Of a DNA stretch of 64,000 nt, positions 48,718 to 57,358 are shown piece by piece. The stretch covers positions 1,240,001 to 1,304,000 of the forward strand of contig NZ_CP061538.1 of assembly GCF_014705945.2 (NCBI RefSeq). Direction: 5' to 3'. Numbering within the stretch: position 1 is the stretch's first letter; the number at the start of each line of letters is the position of its first letter. Source of the DNA: Rothia amarae (GTDB lineage: Bacteria; Actinomycetota; Actinomycetes; Actinomycetales; Micrococcaceae). Both the position numbers and the translations under genes were made by a program. Below the pieces are notes generated by a model that saw nothing but the letters and a program-made list of their open reading frames with translations, was not told where the DNA came from and did no database searches.

Positions 48718-50382
48718 TTAGTGAATTTCCTTGGTATCAGAAGCTGCTACAGATCCATGGTTTTCATCATGGGCTTGATGCGCTGCTTCAAGTTCCGCAG
48801 GAGTTACAGAAACTACTCGATCCTGGAACCAAATCTTCGAAAGACCCGCACGAGTCTTTTCGGCGAAGGAAATCTTACCCTTCTTATTTGGCTGAGCCGC
48901 CAGGGGAGCAGGTGATTCAAAGTTCACTAGCTTGTATCGACGGTACTCATCTAGAGGCTTGTGAACCTCGATGAATTCACCGTGAGGAAGCTGAACAACC
49001 TGACCGGATTCAATACCGTGGAGCACAAGCTCGCGGTCCTTACGCTGCAAAGCAAGGCATACGCGCTGAGTGACAAAGAAACCGACCAAAGGACCAAGAA
49101 TCAGCGAAGCACGAAGCCAGTAAGCGACGTCGTTCAGTGATAGATGGAAGTGAGTTGCAATGAGGTCAGAGCTAGCCGCTACCATCAATGTGCCGTAAGC
49201 AATGATTCCCGCTACACCTACACCAGTGCGGTAGGGAGCATTGCGAGGACGATCAAGGATGTGATGTTCGCGGTTGTCTTTGGTAACCCAACGCTCAAGC
49301 CAAGGCCAGATGAACATTGCCATGATGATGAGTCCCGCAGGAATCAACGGTCCTAGAACACTGAACACCCAGGTACCGCCTAGAACGTTGAATTCCCAGT
49401 GCCAAGGCCATGCGCCAGGCATCAAACGCAATGCACCATCGCCAAATCCGACGTACCAGTCAGGCTGGGTACCAGCCTGAACGGGGGAGGGATCATAAGG
49501 GCCATAATTCCAGATTGCGTTAATGGTGAAGGTCGAAGCCAAGAAGGCGATGATACCGAAAACGATAAAGAAGAAACCGCCAGCTTTAGCTGCATACACA
49601 GGACCAACAGGGAAACCAACCACATTACCCTCAGTGCGACCAGGTCCGGGGTACTGAGTGTGCTTGTGAACAACGACCATGAACAAGTGGATTGCAACAC
49701 AAAGAAGAATCAGTGCAGGAACAATCATGATATGCATGGAGTACAAACGACCGATGAGCTGCTCACCGGGGAATTCTCCACCGAAGAAGAAGAGAGAAAG
49801 GTAAGTTCCTACCAACGGTAGAGCCTTCATGATTCCGTCAACAATGCGCAGACCGTTACCGGACAGGACGTCGTCGGGGAGGGAGTAACCGGTGAAGCCA
49901 GCAGCAATACCCAAGATAAATAATACGCAACCTACTACCCAGTTAAGTTCACGGGGGCGACGGAATGCGCCAGTGAAGAACACACGGAGCATGTGGATGG
50001 TCAATGCCAACATGAACATAAGAGCTGCCCAGTGATGAATCTGACGAAGAAGTAGACCACCGCGGACATCAAACGAAATGTGTAGCGTTGATGCATAAGC
50101 CACAGACATCTCGGTGCCCTTCATAGGCACATAAGAACCATCATATGCAACGGGTGCCATCGAAGGGTTGAACCACAGCGTAAGGAAGGTACCCGAAAGA
50201 ATCAGGATAACCAAGCTGTAAAGAGCTACTTCACCGAACATGAAAGTCCAGTGGTCGGGGAAAATCTTTCGACCGAATTCCTTGATGATTCCAGACAAAC
50301 CTACACGGCTATCAACAAAGTTTGCGATACGCCCGGTTGATGTCTTTGCCTGGTAATCAGTTTCAACAGTTGTGTGTGACAT
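48718..50382 (-). CDS. qcrB: Cytochrome bc1 complex cytochrome b subunit
   Basis: Carries two b haems and the quinol sites. The 554-residue protein has the N-terminal b-type core of eight helices, with haem His in LLRQIHHWAALMFMLALTIHM (about 108-128) and the paired His in MHIMIVPALILLCVAIHLFMV (about 215-235). The Qo-site region has the actinobacterial PGP-type segment near 245 rather than PEWY at the usual place, and TQPDWYVGF follows at about 305. The C-terminus has a long soluble extension (about 430-554), typical of actinobacterial QcrB. The ATG overlaps the qcrA stop (TAATG). Confidence 0.96.
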   Translation of the reverse strand: MSHTTVETDYQAKTSTGRIANFVDSRVGLSGIIKEFGRKIFPDHWTFMFGEVALYSLVILILSGTFLTLWFNPSMAPVAYDGSYVPMKGTEMSVAYASTLHISFDVRGGLLLRQIHHWAALMFMLALTIHMLRVFFTGAFRRPRELNWVVGCVLFILGIAAGFTGYSLPDDVLSGNGLRIVDGIMKALPLVGTYLSLFFFGGEFPGEQLIGRLYSMHIMIVPALILLCVAIHLFMVVVHKHTQYPGPGRTEGNVVGFPVGPVYAAKAGGFFFIVFGIIAFLASTFTINAIWNYGPYDPSPVQAGTQPDWYVGFGDGALRLMPGAWPWHWEFNVLGGTWVFSVLGPLIPAGLIIMAMFIWPWLERWVTKDNREHHILDRPRNAPYRTGVGVAGIIAYGTLMVAASSDLIATHFHLSLNDVAYWLRASLILGPLVGFFVTQRVCLALQRKDRELVLHGIESGQVVQLPHGEFIEVHKPLDEYRRYKLVNFESPAPLAAQPNKKGKISFAEKTRAGLSKIWFQDRVVSVTPAELEAAHQAHDENHGSVAASDTKEIH

Positions 50383-51476
50383 TATTTTGTCTCACCTGCC
50401 ATCTCTTTTACGTGTTTGCCACGTTCCCAGTAAGCAGGGCCAACAGGTTCGTGGAAGTCGCTCTGAGCTACCAGGTAGCCTTCTGAGTCAACAGCGATGG
50501 GAAGCTGAGGCAGAGCGTGACCAGCAGGTCCGAAAACTACCTTGCATTCATCAGCCGCGTCAAAGGTTGACTGGTGGCAAGGGCAGAGCAAATGGTGGGT
50601 TCGCTGCTCATACAGAGCAATGGGGCAACCAACGTGGGTGCAAACTTTGGAGTAAGCAATAATGCCGTCAACGTTCCAGTCTTCACGACCGGCTGATACC
50701 TTGAGGTCACTGGGATCTAAACGCATCAAGAGAACAACAGCTTTAGCCTTTTCGTTCAGGTAACCCTGATCGTGGCTGAGCGATGAAAGGTTCTCAGGAA
50801 GTACGTGGTAAGCGGAACCTAAAGTAACGTCTGAAGCCTTGATAGGAGTACCAGAAGGGTCACGCACCAGGCGTACTCCCTTGTCCCACATCGTGTGCTT
50901 CAATACTGAAGGATCAGCAGGACCCAAGTCGCGCAAGAAGGTGACAAAAGTCAGAGGAGCGAGGATAACTGAACCAATCAAGGTATTGCGCAAGAGCGGA
51001 CGGCGCTTAATGCCGGACTCTGCAATAATAGTTTCAACAATCTCCTGTGCTTCTGCACGATCTGCTTCAGCAGAAACCGCGTGACGGTATTCAACCATCT
51101 CGTGATCAGGCATGAGGGTACGAGCCCAATGCACAACGCCGATGCCGATGCCGAACATCGAGAATGCAATTCCCAAACCAAGTAGAAGGTTTTGCAAACG
51201 AAGCGCGTTCGTGGGCTCGGGATTCATTACATCGTAATATTCGCCCCCAATTTTAATACCGAAATAAGCTACCCAGAACAAAATCGCGCCAAGAATGGAA
51301 ATCACAAACAGGAGTGAAACCTGTCGCTCTGCGGACTTTGCCTTATGGGGATCCACGTCAGTAAGGCGTGGTGCATGAGGAGGTAGCCCCGGGTTGGGGA
51401 ATGTCTCCTTGCCTTCCTCATGAGAGGTAACTACGACTGAGGATGTCTTCCTAGCGTCGTCACTATGGTTGCCCAT
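50382..51476 (-). CDS. qcrA: Cytochrome bc1 complex Rieske iron-sulfur subunit
   Basis: Transfers electrons from quinol to the c haems through a 2Fe-2S cluster. The protein is 364 residues from ATG 51476, which has GAGG 6 nt upstream; a TTG at 51488 would add four residues. There are about three transmembrane helices (VSLLFVISILGAILFWVAYF near 58-77, then NLLLGLGIAFSMFGIGIGVV), where classical Rieske proteins have one; this is usual in actinobacteria. The cluster motifs are CTHVGCP and CPCHQST (about 295-322). It sits between qcrC and qcrB. Confidence 0.95.
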   Translation of the reverse strand: MGNHSDDARKTSSVVVTSHEEGKETFPNPGLPPHAPRLTDVDPHKAKSAERQVSLLFVISILGAILFWVAYFGIKIGGEYYDVMNPEPTNALRLQNLLLGLGIAFSMFGIGIGVVHWARTLMPDHEMVEYRHAVSAEADRAEAQEIVETIIAESGIKRRPLLRNTLIGSVILAPLTFVTFLRDLGPADPSVLKHTMWDKGVRLVRDPSGTPIKASDVTLGSAYHVLPENLSSLSHDQGYLNEKAKAVVLLMRLDPSDLKVSAGREDWNVDGIIAYSKVCTHVGCPIALYEQRTHHLLCPCHQSTFDAADECKVVFGPAGHALPQLPIAVDSEGYLVAQSDFHEPVGPAYWERGKHVKEMAGETK

Positions 51477-51524
51477 GTGTTGCCTCAAATCTTCCTAATA
51501 CGAAAACTAATGTGTGTGGTGTGC

Positions 51525-52319
51525 TTAAGCTGAGCGTGAAGTCAGCCAGACAGTGAAAATCAAGATAATTCCCAAGCCTAAAGTCCAAATCAACAGACCT
51601 TCGGCAACAGGACCAAGTGACCCGAGGGCAAAACCACCGGGGGAGTTGTTTACTTCCTGAGACTTCAGGTAAGTGATAACATCTCGTTTCTCTTCAGGGG
51701 TAATGTTCGCATCGTTGAACACTGGCATATTCTGAGGGCCAGTTTCCATTGCCTCGTAGATGTGCTTCTCAGATACGCCCATCAAAGTTGGTGCGAACTT
51801 ACCGCGAGTCAGTGCACCGCCAACACCCGCTGCGTTATGGCACATAGCGCAGTTAGCCAAAAAGATCTTGGCACCGTTAGCTGCATCGCCTTTGGAAACG
51901 TCAAGGTACTCATCTTCAGGAACGGACGGTCCCGCGCCGAGAGATGAAACATAAGCAGCCAGCTGATCGGTCTGCTCTTCATTAAACTGACCCGGCTTAA
52001 GCTGAGCCTGGGTACCCTGCATCTGCATAGGCATACGACCGGTGCCGACCTGGAAGTCAACTGCGGCAGCTCCTACGCCAACAAGCGAGGGACCATCAGC
52101 GGTGCCCTCAGCGTTGGTGCCGTGACAGGTCGCGCAGTTTGAGATAAAGAGTTTCTCTCCTTCTTGGGCCTGCGTAGCTGTGTAGGTGGTGCTAGTTTCA
52201 GCTTTAGCCTCATTCGTAGCTGTGGCAACTGCATAGAGGCCACCGGTGAGGAGTAAAGCTAGAGCAAGCAACACGATGGCTGCAAGAGGATGACGCCTCT
52301 TCTGAGAAAGTGCCTTCAC
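51525..52319 (-). CDS. qcrC: Di-haem cytochrome c subunit of the bc1 complex
   Basis: Links the Rieske protein to CuA without a soluble cytochrome c. The 264-residue protein has an N-terminal membrane helix or signal (AAIVLLALALLLTGGLYAVA, about 13-32) and two c-type haem sites, CATCH (Cys62, Cys65, His66) and CAMCH (Cys157, Cys160, His161). A C-terminal membrane anchor follows (VAEGLLIWTLGLGIILIFTVW, about 238-258). GTG start has AAGGA with 9-nt spacing. It is 59 nt downstream of ctaE and heads qcrCAB. Confidence 0.96.
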   Translation of the reverse strand: MKALSQKRRHPLAAIVLLALALLLTGGLYAVATATNEAKAETSTTYTATQAQEGEKLFISNCATCHGTNAEGTADGPSLVGVGAAAVDFQVGTGRMPMQMQGTQAQLKPGQFNEEQTDQLAAYVSSLGAGPSVPEDEYLDVSKGDAANGAKIFLANCAMCHNAAGVGGALTRGKFAPTLMGVSEKHIYEAMETGPQNMPVFNDANITPEEKRDVITYLKSQEVNNSPGGFALGSLGPVAEGLLIWTLGLGIILIFTVWLTSRSA

Positions 52320-52378
52320 GTCGTTTGATCCTTAGTGTGTGTGCTGGTTGAACTATTGATGTGGCGATTTGTTTCTAT

Positions 52379-53017
52379 TTACTTCAAGAAGTAAACGACG
52401 GCGAAAAGAACAATCCAGACGACGTCAACAAAGTGCCAATAGTATGAAACAACGATTGCTGAAGTTGCTTCATAATGACCGAATCGCTTTGCAGCGTATG
52501 CGCGGCCAATGATGAATAGGAATGCAATCAAGCCACCGGTCACGTGAATAGCGTGGAAACCAGTGGTGATGTAGAAAGCTGATCCGTAAGCAGAGTGAGC
52601 GATTGTTACGCCTTCTGCGACGAGGTTTGCGTACTCATAAACCTGCATAGACACAAAGAATGCGCCCATGAGGAAGGTCAGCAGGAACCACTCGACCATG
52701 CCCCACTCTTTAACGTTAAAGAGGGAGCCAGTGCGACGTGGCTTTAGCTGCTCTGCTTTGAATACACCAAACTGACAGGTCACCGAACTCAACACCAAAA
52801 CGATGGTGTTGACGGTGGCCAACGGAACAGCTAGATGTTCGGTATTTTCTGCCCAAATATCGGGTCGTGATGCCCGAAGGGTGAAATACATGGCGAATAG
52901 TCCGGCAAAGAACATCAACTCTGATGCCAACCAAACAACGGTGCCGACGGCGACAGCGTTGGGTCGGTTCAAAGTCGTGTGGGCCGACTTACTTGGGGTA
53001 TGGGTTGCAGTTGTCAC
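52379..53017 (-). CDS. ctaE: Cytochrome c oxidase subunit III
   Basis: A structural membrane subunit of aa3 oxidase. The product is 212 residues from GTG 53017 with five membrane helices, including [21 protein letters not shown] (about 27-47), [22 protein letters not shown] (about 143-164) and a C-terminal [20 protein letters not shown] use GTG 53017 because homologues start MTTAT.... That codon has no ribosome binding site and instead follows a palindrome; TTG 53053 has a good GGAG 8 nt upstream and would add 12 residues ([12 protein letters not shown]). The start is therefore unsettled. Confidence 0.92.
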   Translation of the reverse strand: MTTATHTPSKSAHTTLNRPNAVAVGTVVWLASELMFFAGLFAMYFTLRASRPDIWAENTEHLAVPLATVNTIVLVLSSVTCQFGVFKAEQLKPRRTGSLFNVKEWGMVEWFLLTFLMGAFFVSMQVYEYANLVAEGVTIAHSAYGSAFYITTGFHAIHVTGGLIAFLFIIGRAYAAKRFGHYEATSAIVVSYYWHFVDVVWIVLFAVVYFLK

Positions 53018-53019
53018 AT

Positions 53020-53032
53020 AGACATTATGTCT
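53020..53032. promoter_or_regulatory. Palindrome AGACATTATGTCT at the ctaE start
   Basis: A 13-bp inverted repeat (AGACAT/ATGTCT, one-base centre) lies 2 nt upstream of GTG 53017, where a ribosome binding site should be. It shares GACA-N3-TGTC with the palindrome upstream of ctaC (44336-44350). An operator common to both units of the bc1-aa3 branch is possible. Confidence 0.3.
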
Positions 53033-53231
53033 GTAAAACTTCGAAGAAACCAATATATGAGCTCCTTTCTTCCCATGCGTGTTGAAAATCTCTAGGGAAT
53101 ACAAGGGAAGGCCACCAGAAAATTTTTGAAAATTTCGCACATGTTACAAAACTGACCTGCGGCATAATTCCTGAAGTTCACAGCTTGAAATATTTAAAGC
53201 ACCTGGCGATTCTGCCCGCTATGCTGAACCC

Positions 53232-54299
53232 ATGAGCATATCTGAGATATCGAACCCAGCTATTTCCTGGAAAGCCATTCTGAATAAATTGACTCTTCGC
53301 CATGATCTTTCCGAGCAAGAAATAGGGTGGGCAATGGATGAGATAATGAATGGAGTAGTCTCGGAGGCTATCATTGGCGCCTTCCTAATTGCACTTCATG
53401 TCAAGGGGGAGTCTCCTGAAGAACTGAGTGCGCTAGCTCAGGGGATGCTAGATAAAGCGGAAAAGATCGAAATTAGCTCTAACGCAGTAGATATTGTGGG
53501 CACCGGGGGAGACCAGCATAATACGGTCAATATTTCCACTATGGCATCAATGGTGATTGTGGGCGCCGGGGTTCCCGTCATTAAACACGGTAACCGCGCA
53601 TCGTCGTCCTCTTCCGGCTCCGCAGACGTGCTGGAGAAGTTAGGCATCAATCTCAATATGCCGATTTCTGACATCATTCAGTGTTTAGAAACAGTAGGAA
53701 TTGCTTTTCTGTTCGCCCAGGTATTTCACCCCTCCATGAAACATGTGGCTCCCACCAGAAAACAGTTGGGGGTTCCTACTGCCTTCAACTATTTGGGTCC
53801 TATGACGAATCCTGCGCAGGTGCGTTCTTCTGCAATTGGGGTAGCTGACGAAGCGATGGCTCGCAAAATTGCTGATGTCTTTGCCTCGCGTAACGATCAT
53901 GCCCTGATTTTTAGAGGTGGAGACGGCTTGGATGAACTGACTATCACCTGTAATTCCCAGCTTTGGGAAGTATACGAGGGCGCCGTAACTGCGCACGTTA
54001 TCGACCCCCGTGAATTTGGATTCAATCTAGGCACGTTAGAAGATTTACGCGGTGGTACGGCTTCCGAAAACGCAGAAGTATTTGAACGAATCATGGCGGG
54101 GGAGAGTGGGCATATACGGAACGCTGTTCTCCTCAACGCTGCAGCAGGGATTGTAGCTTTCGAACCCGTCGGTGAGGGGCAGAGCTTCAACGAACGTTTT
54201 GTTGCAGCCCTGGATAGAGCGATAGCATCGCTGGACAATGGCAGAGCTCGGAAGGTGTTGGAGAACTGGAGAGAGTTTTCACAAACTACAGCAAACTAA
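53232..54299 (+). CDS. trpD: Anthranilate phosphoribosyltransferase
   Basis: Second step of tryptophan synthesis. The 355-residue length is normal. Signatures are DIVGTGGDQHNTVNIST (about 87-103, GTGGD at 90-94), KHGNRASSSSSGSADVLE (about 118-135) and MKHVAPTRKQLGVPTAFNYL (about 172-191). The gene stands alone next to ctaE, an association also known in mycobacteria. The ATG has no ribosome binding site; TATGCT at 53219-53224 ends 7 nt before it, so a leaderless transcript is possible. Confidence 0.95.
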   Translation: MSISEISNPAISWKAILNKLTLRHDLSEQEIGWAMDEIMNGVVSEAIIGAFLIALHVKGESPEELSALAQGMLDKAEKIEISSNAVDIVGTGGDQHNTVNISTMASMVIVGAGVPVIKHGNRASSSSSGSADVLEKLGINLNMPISDIIQCLETVGIAFLFAQVFHPSMKHVAPTRKQLGVPTAFNYLGPMTNPAQVRSSAIGVADEAMARKIADVFASRNDHALIFRGGDGLDELTITCNSQLWEVYEGAVTAHVIDPREFGFNLGTLEDLRGGTASENAEVFERIMAGESGHIRNAVLLNAAAGIVAFEPVGEGQSFNERFVAALDRAIASLDNGRARKVLENWREFSQTTAN

Positions 54300-54320
54300 A
54301 ACTTAAAGTTTAGCTTGAAA

Positions 54321-54358
54321 GAAATAGGTGTTTCTTGAGTAGAAGAAACGCCTATTTT
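54321..54358. terminator. Terminator between trpD and DUF3054
   Basis: A 14-bp stem (54323-54336 with 54343-54356, one G-T pair, 6-nt loop), flanked by A-rich and T-rich sequence. It lies between the convergent stops at 54299 and 54382. Confidence 0.78.
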
Positions 54359-54381
54359 CTTCAATTTGTTGAGCGAAGATG

Positions 54382-54747
54382 TTAACCATCAACTCTTTGA
54401 CGTCGTCGGTCAATAAGCAGCCATAGTGCTCGCCATCCCACAAGAAAGACTCCTAGGACACCCAAGGTGACGATAAAGAAACTGAGAGCGCTGGTGCCTC
54501 CGAAGAACAGTCTTAAGAGGTGACCTAACGCAGCAGTTCCGAGCCAAACACTCAATCCCGCAGGAAGAATATTAAATGGCATATTTCGAACCATAGGCAA
54601 GATCCACACAATGCATAGTCCAAGAAGGAATGGAACTGCCGTCAAGAAAGTTCCTGCTAATCCTTCTGCATGCGACGAACGCCCAATGCCCACAAAAATT
54701 AAGACCAAAAGTGCATCCACTGCGAATGCCAACCATTTATTTTTCAT
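54382..54747 (-). CDS. DUF3054 family membrane protein
   Basis: A 121-residue protein with four predicted transmembrane helices. The first is WLAFAVDALLVLIFVGIGRSSH (about 5-26), the DUF3054 hallmark with a conserved Asp and GRxSH; the last ends LVGWRALWLLIDRRRQR. Function is unknown, and it is common in actinobacteria. The start codon follows a GGAGGT ribosome binding site. The interval 54748-55029 upstream holds its promoter and the rbpA promoter. Confidence 0.85.
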   Translation of the reverse strand: MKNKWLAFAVDALLVLIFVGIGRSSHAEGLAGTFLTAVPFLLGLCIVWILPMVRNMPFNILPAGLSVWLGTAALGHLLRLFFGGTSALSFFIVTLGVLGVFLVGWRALWLLIDRRRQRVDG

Positions 54748-54967
54748 GTTTACCTCCGCAATAAGTGTGCCTGATACAGGGATACAAAGGAAACAGGGGA
54801 GATGAATTTACTATTACTTTACATAATGTAGATTATCGGCGTTTTAGATTGTTGAGCAACCATAAGGTAGAACATGATTTTTGCACCATTTTTACTACCG
54901 TCGCACTGTCGTCACCGCAAAACCCCAACCAACCCATATAATTATCCTTTGGTCTAGAGTTGGGTGC

Positions 54968-54993
54968 GGAATATTATTTAGCTCTTGTCCGTT
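54968..54993 (+). promoter_or_regulatory. SigR/SigH-type promoter upstream of rbpA
   Basis: GGAAT (54968-54972) and GTT (54991-54993) are separated by exactly 18 bases, matching the Streptomyces SigR consensus GGAAT-N18-GTT and the mycobacterial SigH equivalent. The expected start of transcription would be near 55000, about 30 nt before the rbpA ATG. rbpA is a known SigR target in Streptomyces, which supports the reading. No experimental evidence is available here. Confidence 0.6.
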
Positions 54994-55029
54994 ACATCTA
55001 ACAATGCCCTGGATTTTGGAGGAAAGTTT

Positions 55030-55368
55030 ATGAGCGATCGTAGCCTAAGAGGTATGCGCCTAGGTTCGCAATCAATGGAAACCGAAGCAGGTGTCGAACC
55101 AGCACCCCGTCAGCGAGTTGAATACCGCACTGAAGACGGCGAAAAGGTATTTGTAACATTTGCCCAAGAAGCAGAGATTCCCCATACGTGGACAGCAAAA
55201 TCCGGCAAAGTGGCTACCTTAGTCAATGGTGAAGGTGAACCGGTAGATTCGCATGAAAAGCCGATTCGTACTCACTGGGACATGCTCCTCGAACGCCGTT
55301 CCATGGAAGAACTTGAAGAAACCCTTCAACAGCGTCTTGATGTTTACCGCGAACGTCACGCCTTGTAA
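55030..55368 (+). CDS. rbpA: RNA polymerase-binding protein RbpA
   Basis: RbpA binds sigma-A/sigma-B-type RNA polymerase and stabilises open complexes in actinobacteria. The 112-residue product is counted from ATG 55030, which has GGAGG about 7 nt upstream; the frame opens earlier (54985) but lacks a site. The N-terminal tail MSDRSLRGMRLGSQSMETE is the conserved start. The core RVEYRTEDGEKVFVTFAQEA is followed by THWDMLLERRSMEELEETL, the sigma-interacting domain. The four zinc cysteines seen in some homologues are absent here. Confidence 0.95.
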   Translation: MSDRSLRGMRLGSQSMETEAGVEPAPRQRVEYRTEDGEKVFVTFAQEAEIPHTWTAKSGKVATLVNGEGEPVDSHEKPIRTHWDMLLERRSMEELEETLQQRLDVYRERHAL

Positions 55369-55386
55369 GCAGACAGTTAATCGGAA

Positions 55387-55422
55387 GATGGGGGTGAGAA
55401 CTTAGGTTCTCACCCCCATCTG
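55387..55422. terminator. Bidirectional terminator between rbpA and the mannosyltransferase
   Basis: A perfect 15-bp stem (55387-55401 with 55406-55420, 4-nt loop) between the convergent stops of rbpA and the GT2 gene. Its outer bases are not strongly A/T rich, so efficiency is uncertain. Confidence 0.75.
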
Positions 55423-55436
55423 TATATTAATCGGGC

Positions 55437-56183
55437 TTATCGCTGTGTTAGCTTCTTCATAAATTCGCCCACCTTTTTACCGCGGGACTTGATTCCCCAG
55501 CTCGAAACCTTAGCCATCGAGTCAAAAATGATGTTGCCGTCCATTTTTGAATCCCCAATTTCGCGTTCAATAAACGTAATGGGTACTTCGACAATCTTGA
55601 AACCAGCTTGTTCTGATCTCCATGCAAGGTCTACCTGAAATACGTATCCCTTCGAATCTATGCCTTCTAGGTTCAATCTCTCCAAAGTGTCACGGCGGAA
55701 GGCGCGGAAACCAGCCGTTATATCATTAATTTTGGTACCCAAAATCAGCTTAGTGTAGAGGTTGGCACCGCGGGAAAGGATTTGACGGTGAACGGGCCAA
55801 TTTTTTGTCTTTCCGCCGGTGATGTAGCGTGAACCGATAGCTAGATCGGCGCCGTCTTCAACTGCCTTTACCAACAAAGGAAGCTGCTCGGGCTGGTGGG
55901 ATCCATCGGCATCCATCTCTACCAAGACGTCATATCCCTCAGCAAGACCCCAATCGAACCCAGCAAGGTAAGCACCGCCCAATCCATCTTTGACGATACG
56001 GTGAAGTACATGGATGTTTGAATCCTTGCTCGATAGCTGATCTGCGATTTCTCCGGTGCCGTCGGGGCTGTTGTCATCAACAACCAAAATGTGCCCCTCA
56101 GGCATAGCTGTGCGGAGGCGCTCCACTACAACAGGTAGGTTCTCTTTTTCGTTGTAGGTGGGAATCACCGTTAAGACCCGCAT
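55437..56183 (-). CDS. Polyprenol-phosphate mannosyltransferase (Ppm1-like GT2)
   Basis: Transfers mannose from GDP-mannose to polyprenyl phosphate, giving the donor for lipoglycan and protein mannosylation. The 248-residue GT2 protein has [18 protein letters not shown] (about 6-23), [15 protein letters not shown] (about 34-48), the DxD-bearing [14 protein letters not shown] (about 90-103) and [12 protein letters not shown]. The length matches the catalytic domain of Ppm1 without the fused apolipoprotein N-acyltransferase. It has no membrane anchor. Together with LCP and GT4 it points to cell-envelope glycans, but the pathway is inferred. Confidence 0.9.
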   Translation of the reverse strand: MRVLTVIPTYNEKENLPVVVERLRTAMPEGHILVVDDNSPDGTGEIADQLSSKDSNIHVLHRIVKDGLGGAYLAGFDWGLAEGYDVLVEMDADGSHQPEQLPLLVKAVEDGADLAIGSRYITGGKTKNWPVHRQILSRGANLYTKLILGTKINDITAGFRAFRRDTLERLNLEGIDSKGYVFQVDLAWRSEQAGFKIVEVPITFIEREIGDSKMDGNIIFDSMAKVSSWGIKSRGKKVGEFMKKLTQR

Positions 56184-56291
56184 AAATATCTCCTCGTTGC
56201 CACTGTTACCTGCGGCGATGAATAAAAACTAGAATCTCAGTATAGCTTTTCTATAGTGCAGCTGACCAAACCGGTCGAGAACATGAAGCTG

Positions 56292-57350
56292 TTATACATC
56301 TTGAAATTGACCAGCAATCAGCAAATCAACTAACGCTGGCAGATTATCTTTTTCAAGTACCGGCAACAGCGGAATTCTTGCACGTGGATCCGTACTCCAG
56401 GCAGCGACCCTGTCGTCTGCTGTTTGAACCATCAGTTCCGTAACTTTCCAACGAGCGACATCTGCCATTGATTGTGGGCCGAGTTGACCAAAAGTAGGAT
56501 TGGACTCCCCTACTGCTCTATAGACACCGCGCGTCATAGCATTGAACGTAGCTCGCGCAGATAGTTGATCTTCAGGGCGAGTGCGAACAACATGCGTGAG
56601 GGCGAGCTCCCATCCTAAAACTCTTGATTCCTGGTTGACGTCGGAACCTAAAAAGACCAACGCTCCAGCAGCCACAGCTTGACGAATAGATGAGTCGTTT
56701 TCCGCGATCTGGGATGAGAATCCCAGTGCTACACCTAAATCTCGAGCAACACATATATTTTCACTGGTGATAGAAGAGATACCGTCTAAACGCGGAGCGA
56801 GTCGAAATCTGTCTAATTCATTAAAAGCAGAGAGGGCAGATAAGAATTTCTCTATATCGACTTCATCCCGTGGAACAAATGAAACTCTTAGGCGGTGGTC
56901 TAGTGCTTTCTGAAGAAAAGAAGTGAGATCAACCGATGCTTCCCGAATTTGGACACCGTGAATACCTGCAACAAGCTGCTCTATATCTTCTTTGCCACTG
57001 ATAATCGCATAAACGAAGGTGTGTAAAGGCGAGGCGGAGATATTAATAGATTCACAAGCAGATTGAGGAAGGAAGAGCGACGTCGAAGCGTAGCCTGCAT
57101 GGATTAACCGCTCCGATAAAATCGCAAGTTCATCTTGAGACTGAACCGTTGCGCCGCCGTGAAAGAACGCAGGTGTCAGCAAATCTCCTACAAGCTCTAC
57201 CTTATGCATAGAGTTATCGTAAATAGAGTCAGCGCCGGCGTCTGAACCAACCCAATCGACGGCAGTTTCAGTCAAGACCATCGCAGTTGCATAAGGATCG
57301 ACCGGACTGTACACCGATCCATCGCAGAACACTAAAGTTTTAGTTGACAT
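56292..57350 (-). CDS. Amidohydrolase-like protein with degenerate metal site
   Basis: A 352-residue protein with the layout of an amidohydrolase: a short beta-sandwich start (LVFCDGSVYSPVDPYATAMV), then the barrel. The usual metal motif after LTP is PGFxDxHxH; here it is LTPAFFHGGA (about 57-66) with no HxH. A late ALVFLGSDVNQ (about 231-241) corresponds to the final Asp region. So the metal site is probably not functional, although the frame is intact. It lies 8 nt downstream of the helicase gene, which suggests one transcript. Substrate or role unknown. Confidence 0.7.
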   Translation of the reverse strand: MSTKTLVFCDGSVYSPVDPYATAMVLTETAVDWVGSDAGADSIYDNSMHKVELVGDLLTPAFFHGGATVQSQDELAILSERLIHAGYASTSLFLPQSACESINISASPLHTFVYAIISGKEDIEQLVAGIHGVQIREASVDLTSFLQKALDHRLRVSFVPRDEVDIEKFLSALSAFNELDRFRLAPRLDGISSITSENICVARDLGVALGFSSQIAENDSSIRQAVAAGALVFLGSDVNQESRVLGWELALTHVVRTRPEDQLSARATFNAMTRGVYRAVGESNPTFGQLGPQSMADVARWKVTELMVQTADDRVAAWSTDPRARIPLLPVLEKDNLPALVDLLIAGQFQDV

Positions 57351-57358
57351 TTATTTCC

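Noticed and set aside
48616-48915. A 99-codon plus-strand frame across the qcrB terminator
   Set aside because: It reads through the terminator hairpin and the antisense of qcrB; not a plausible gene.
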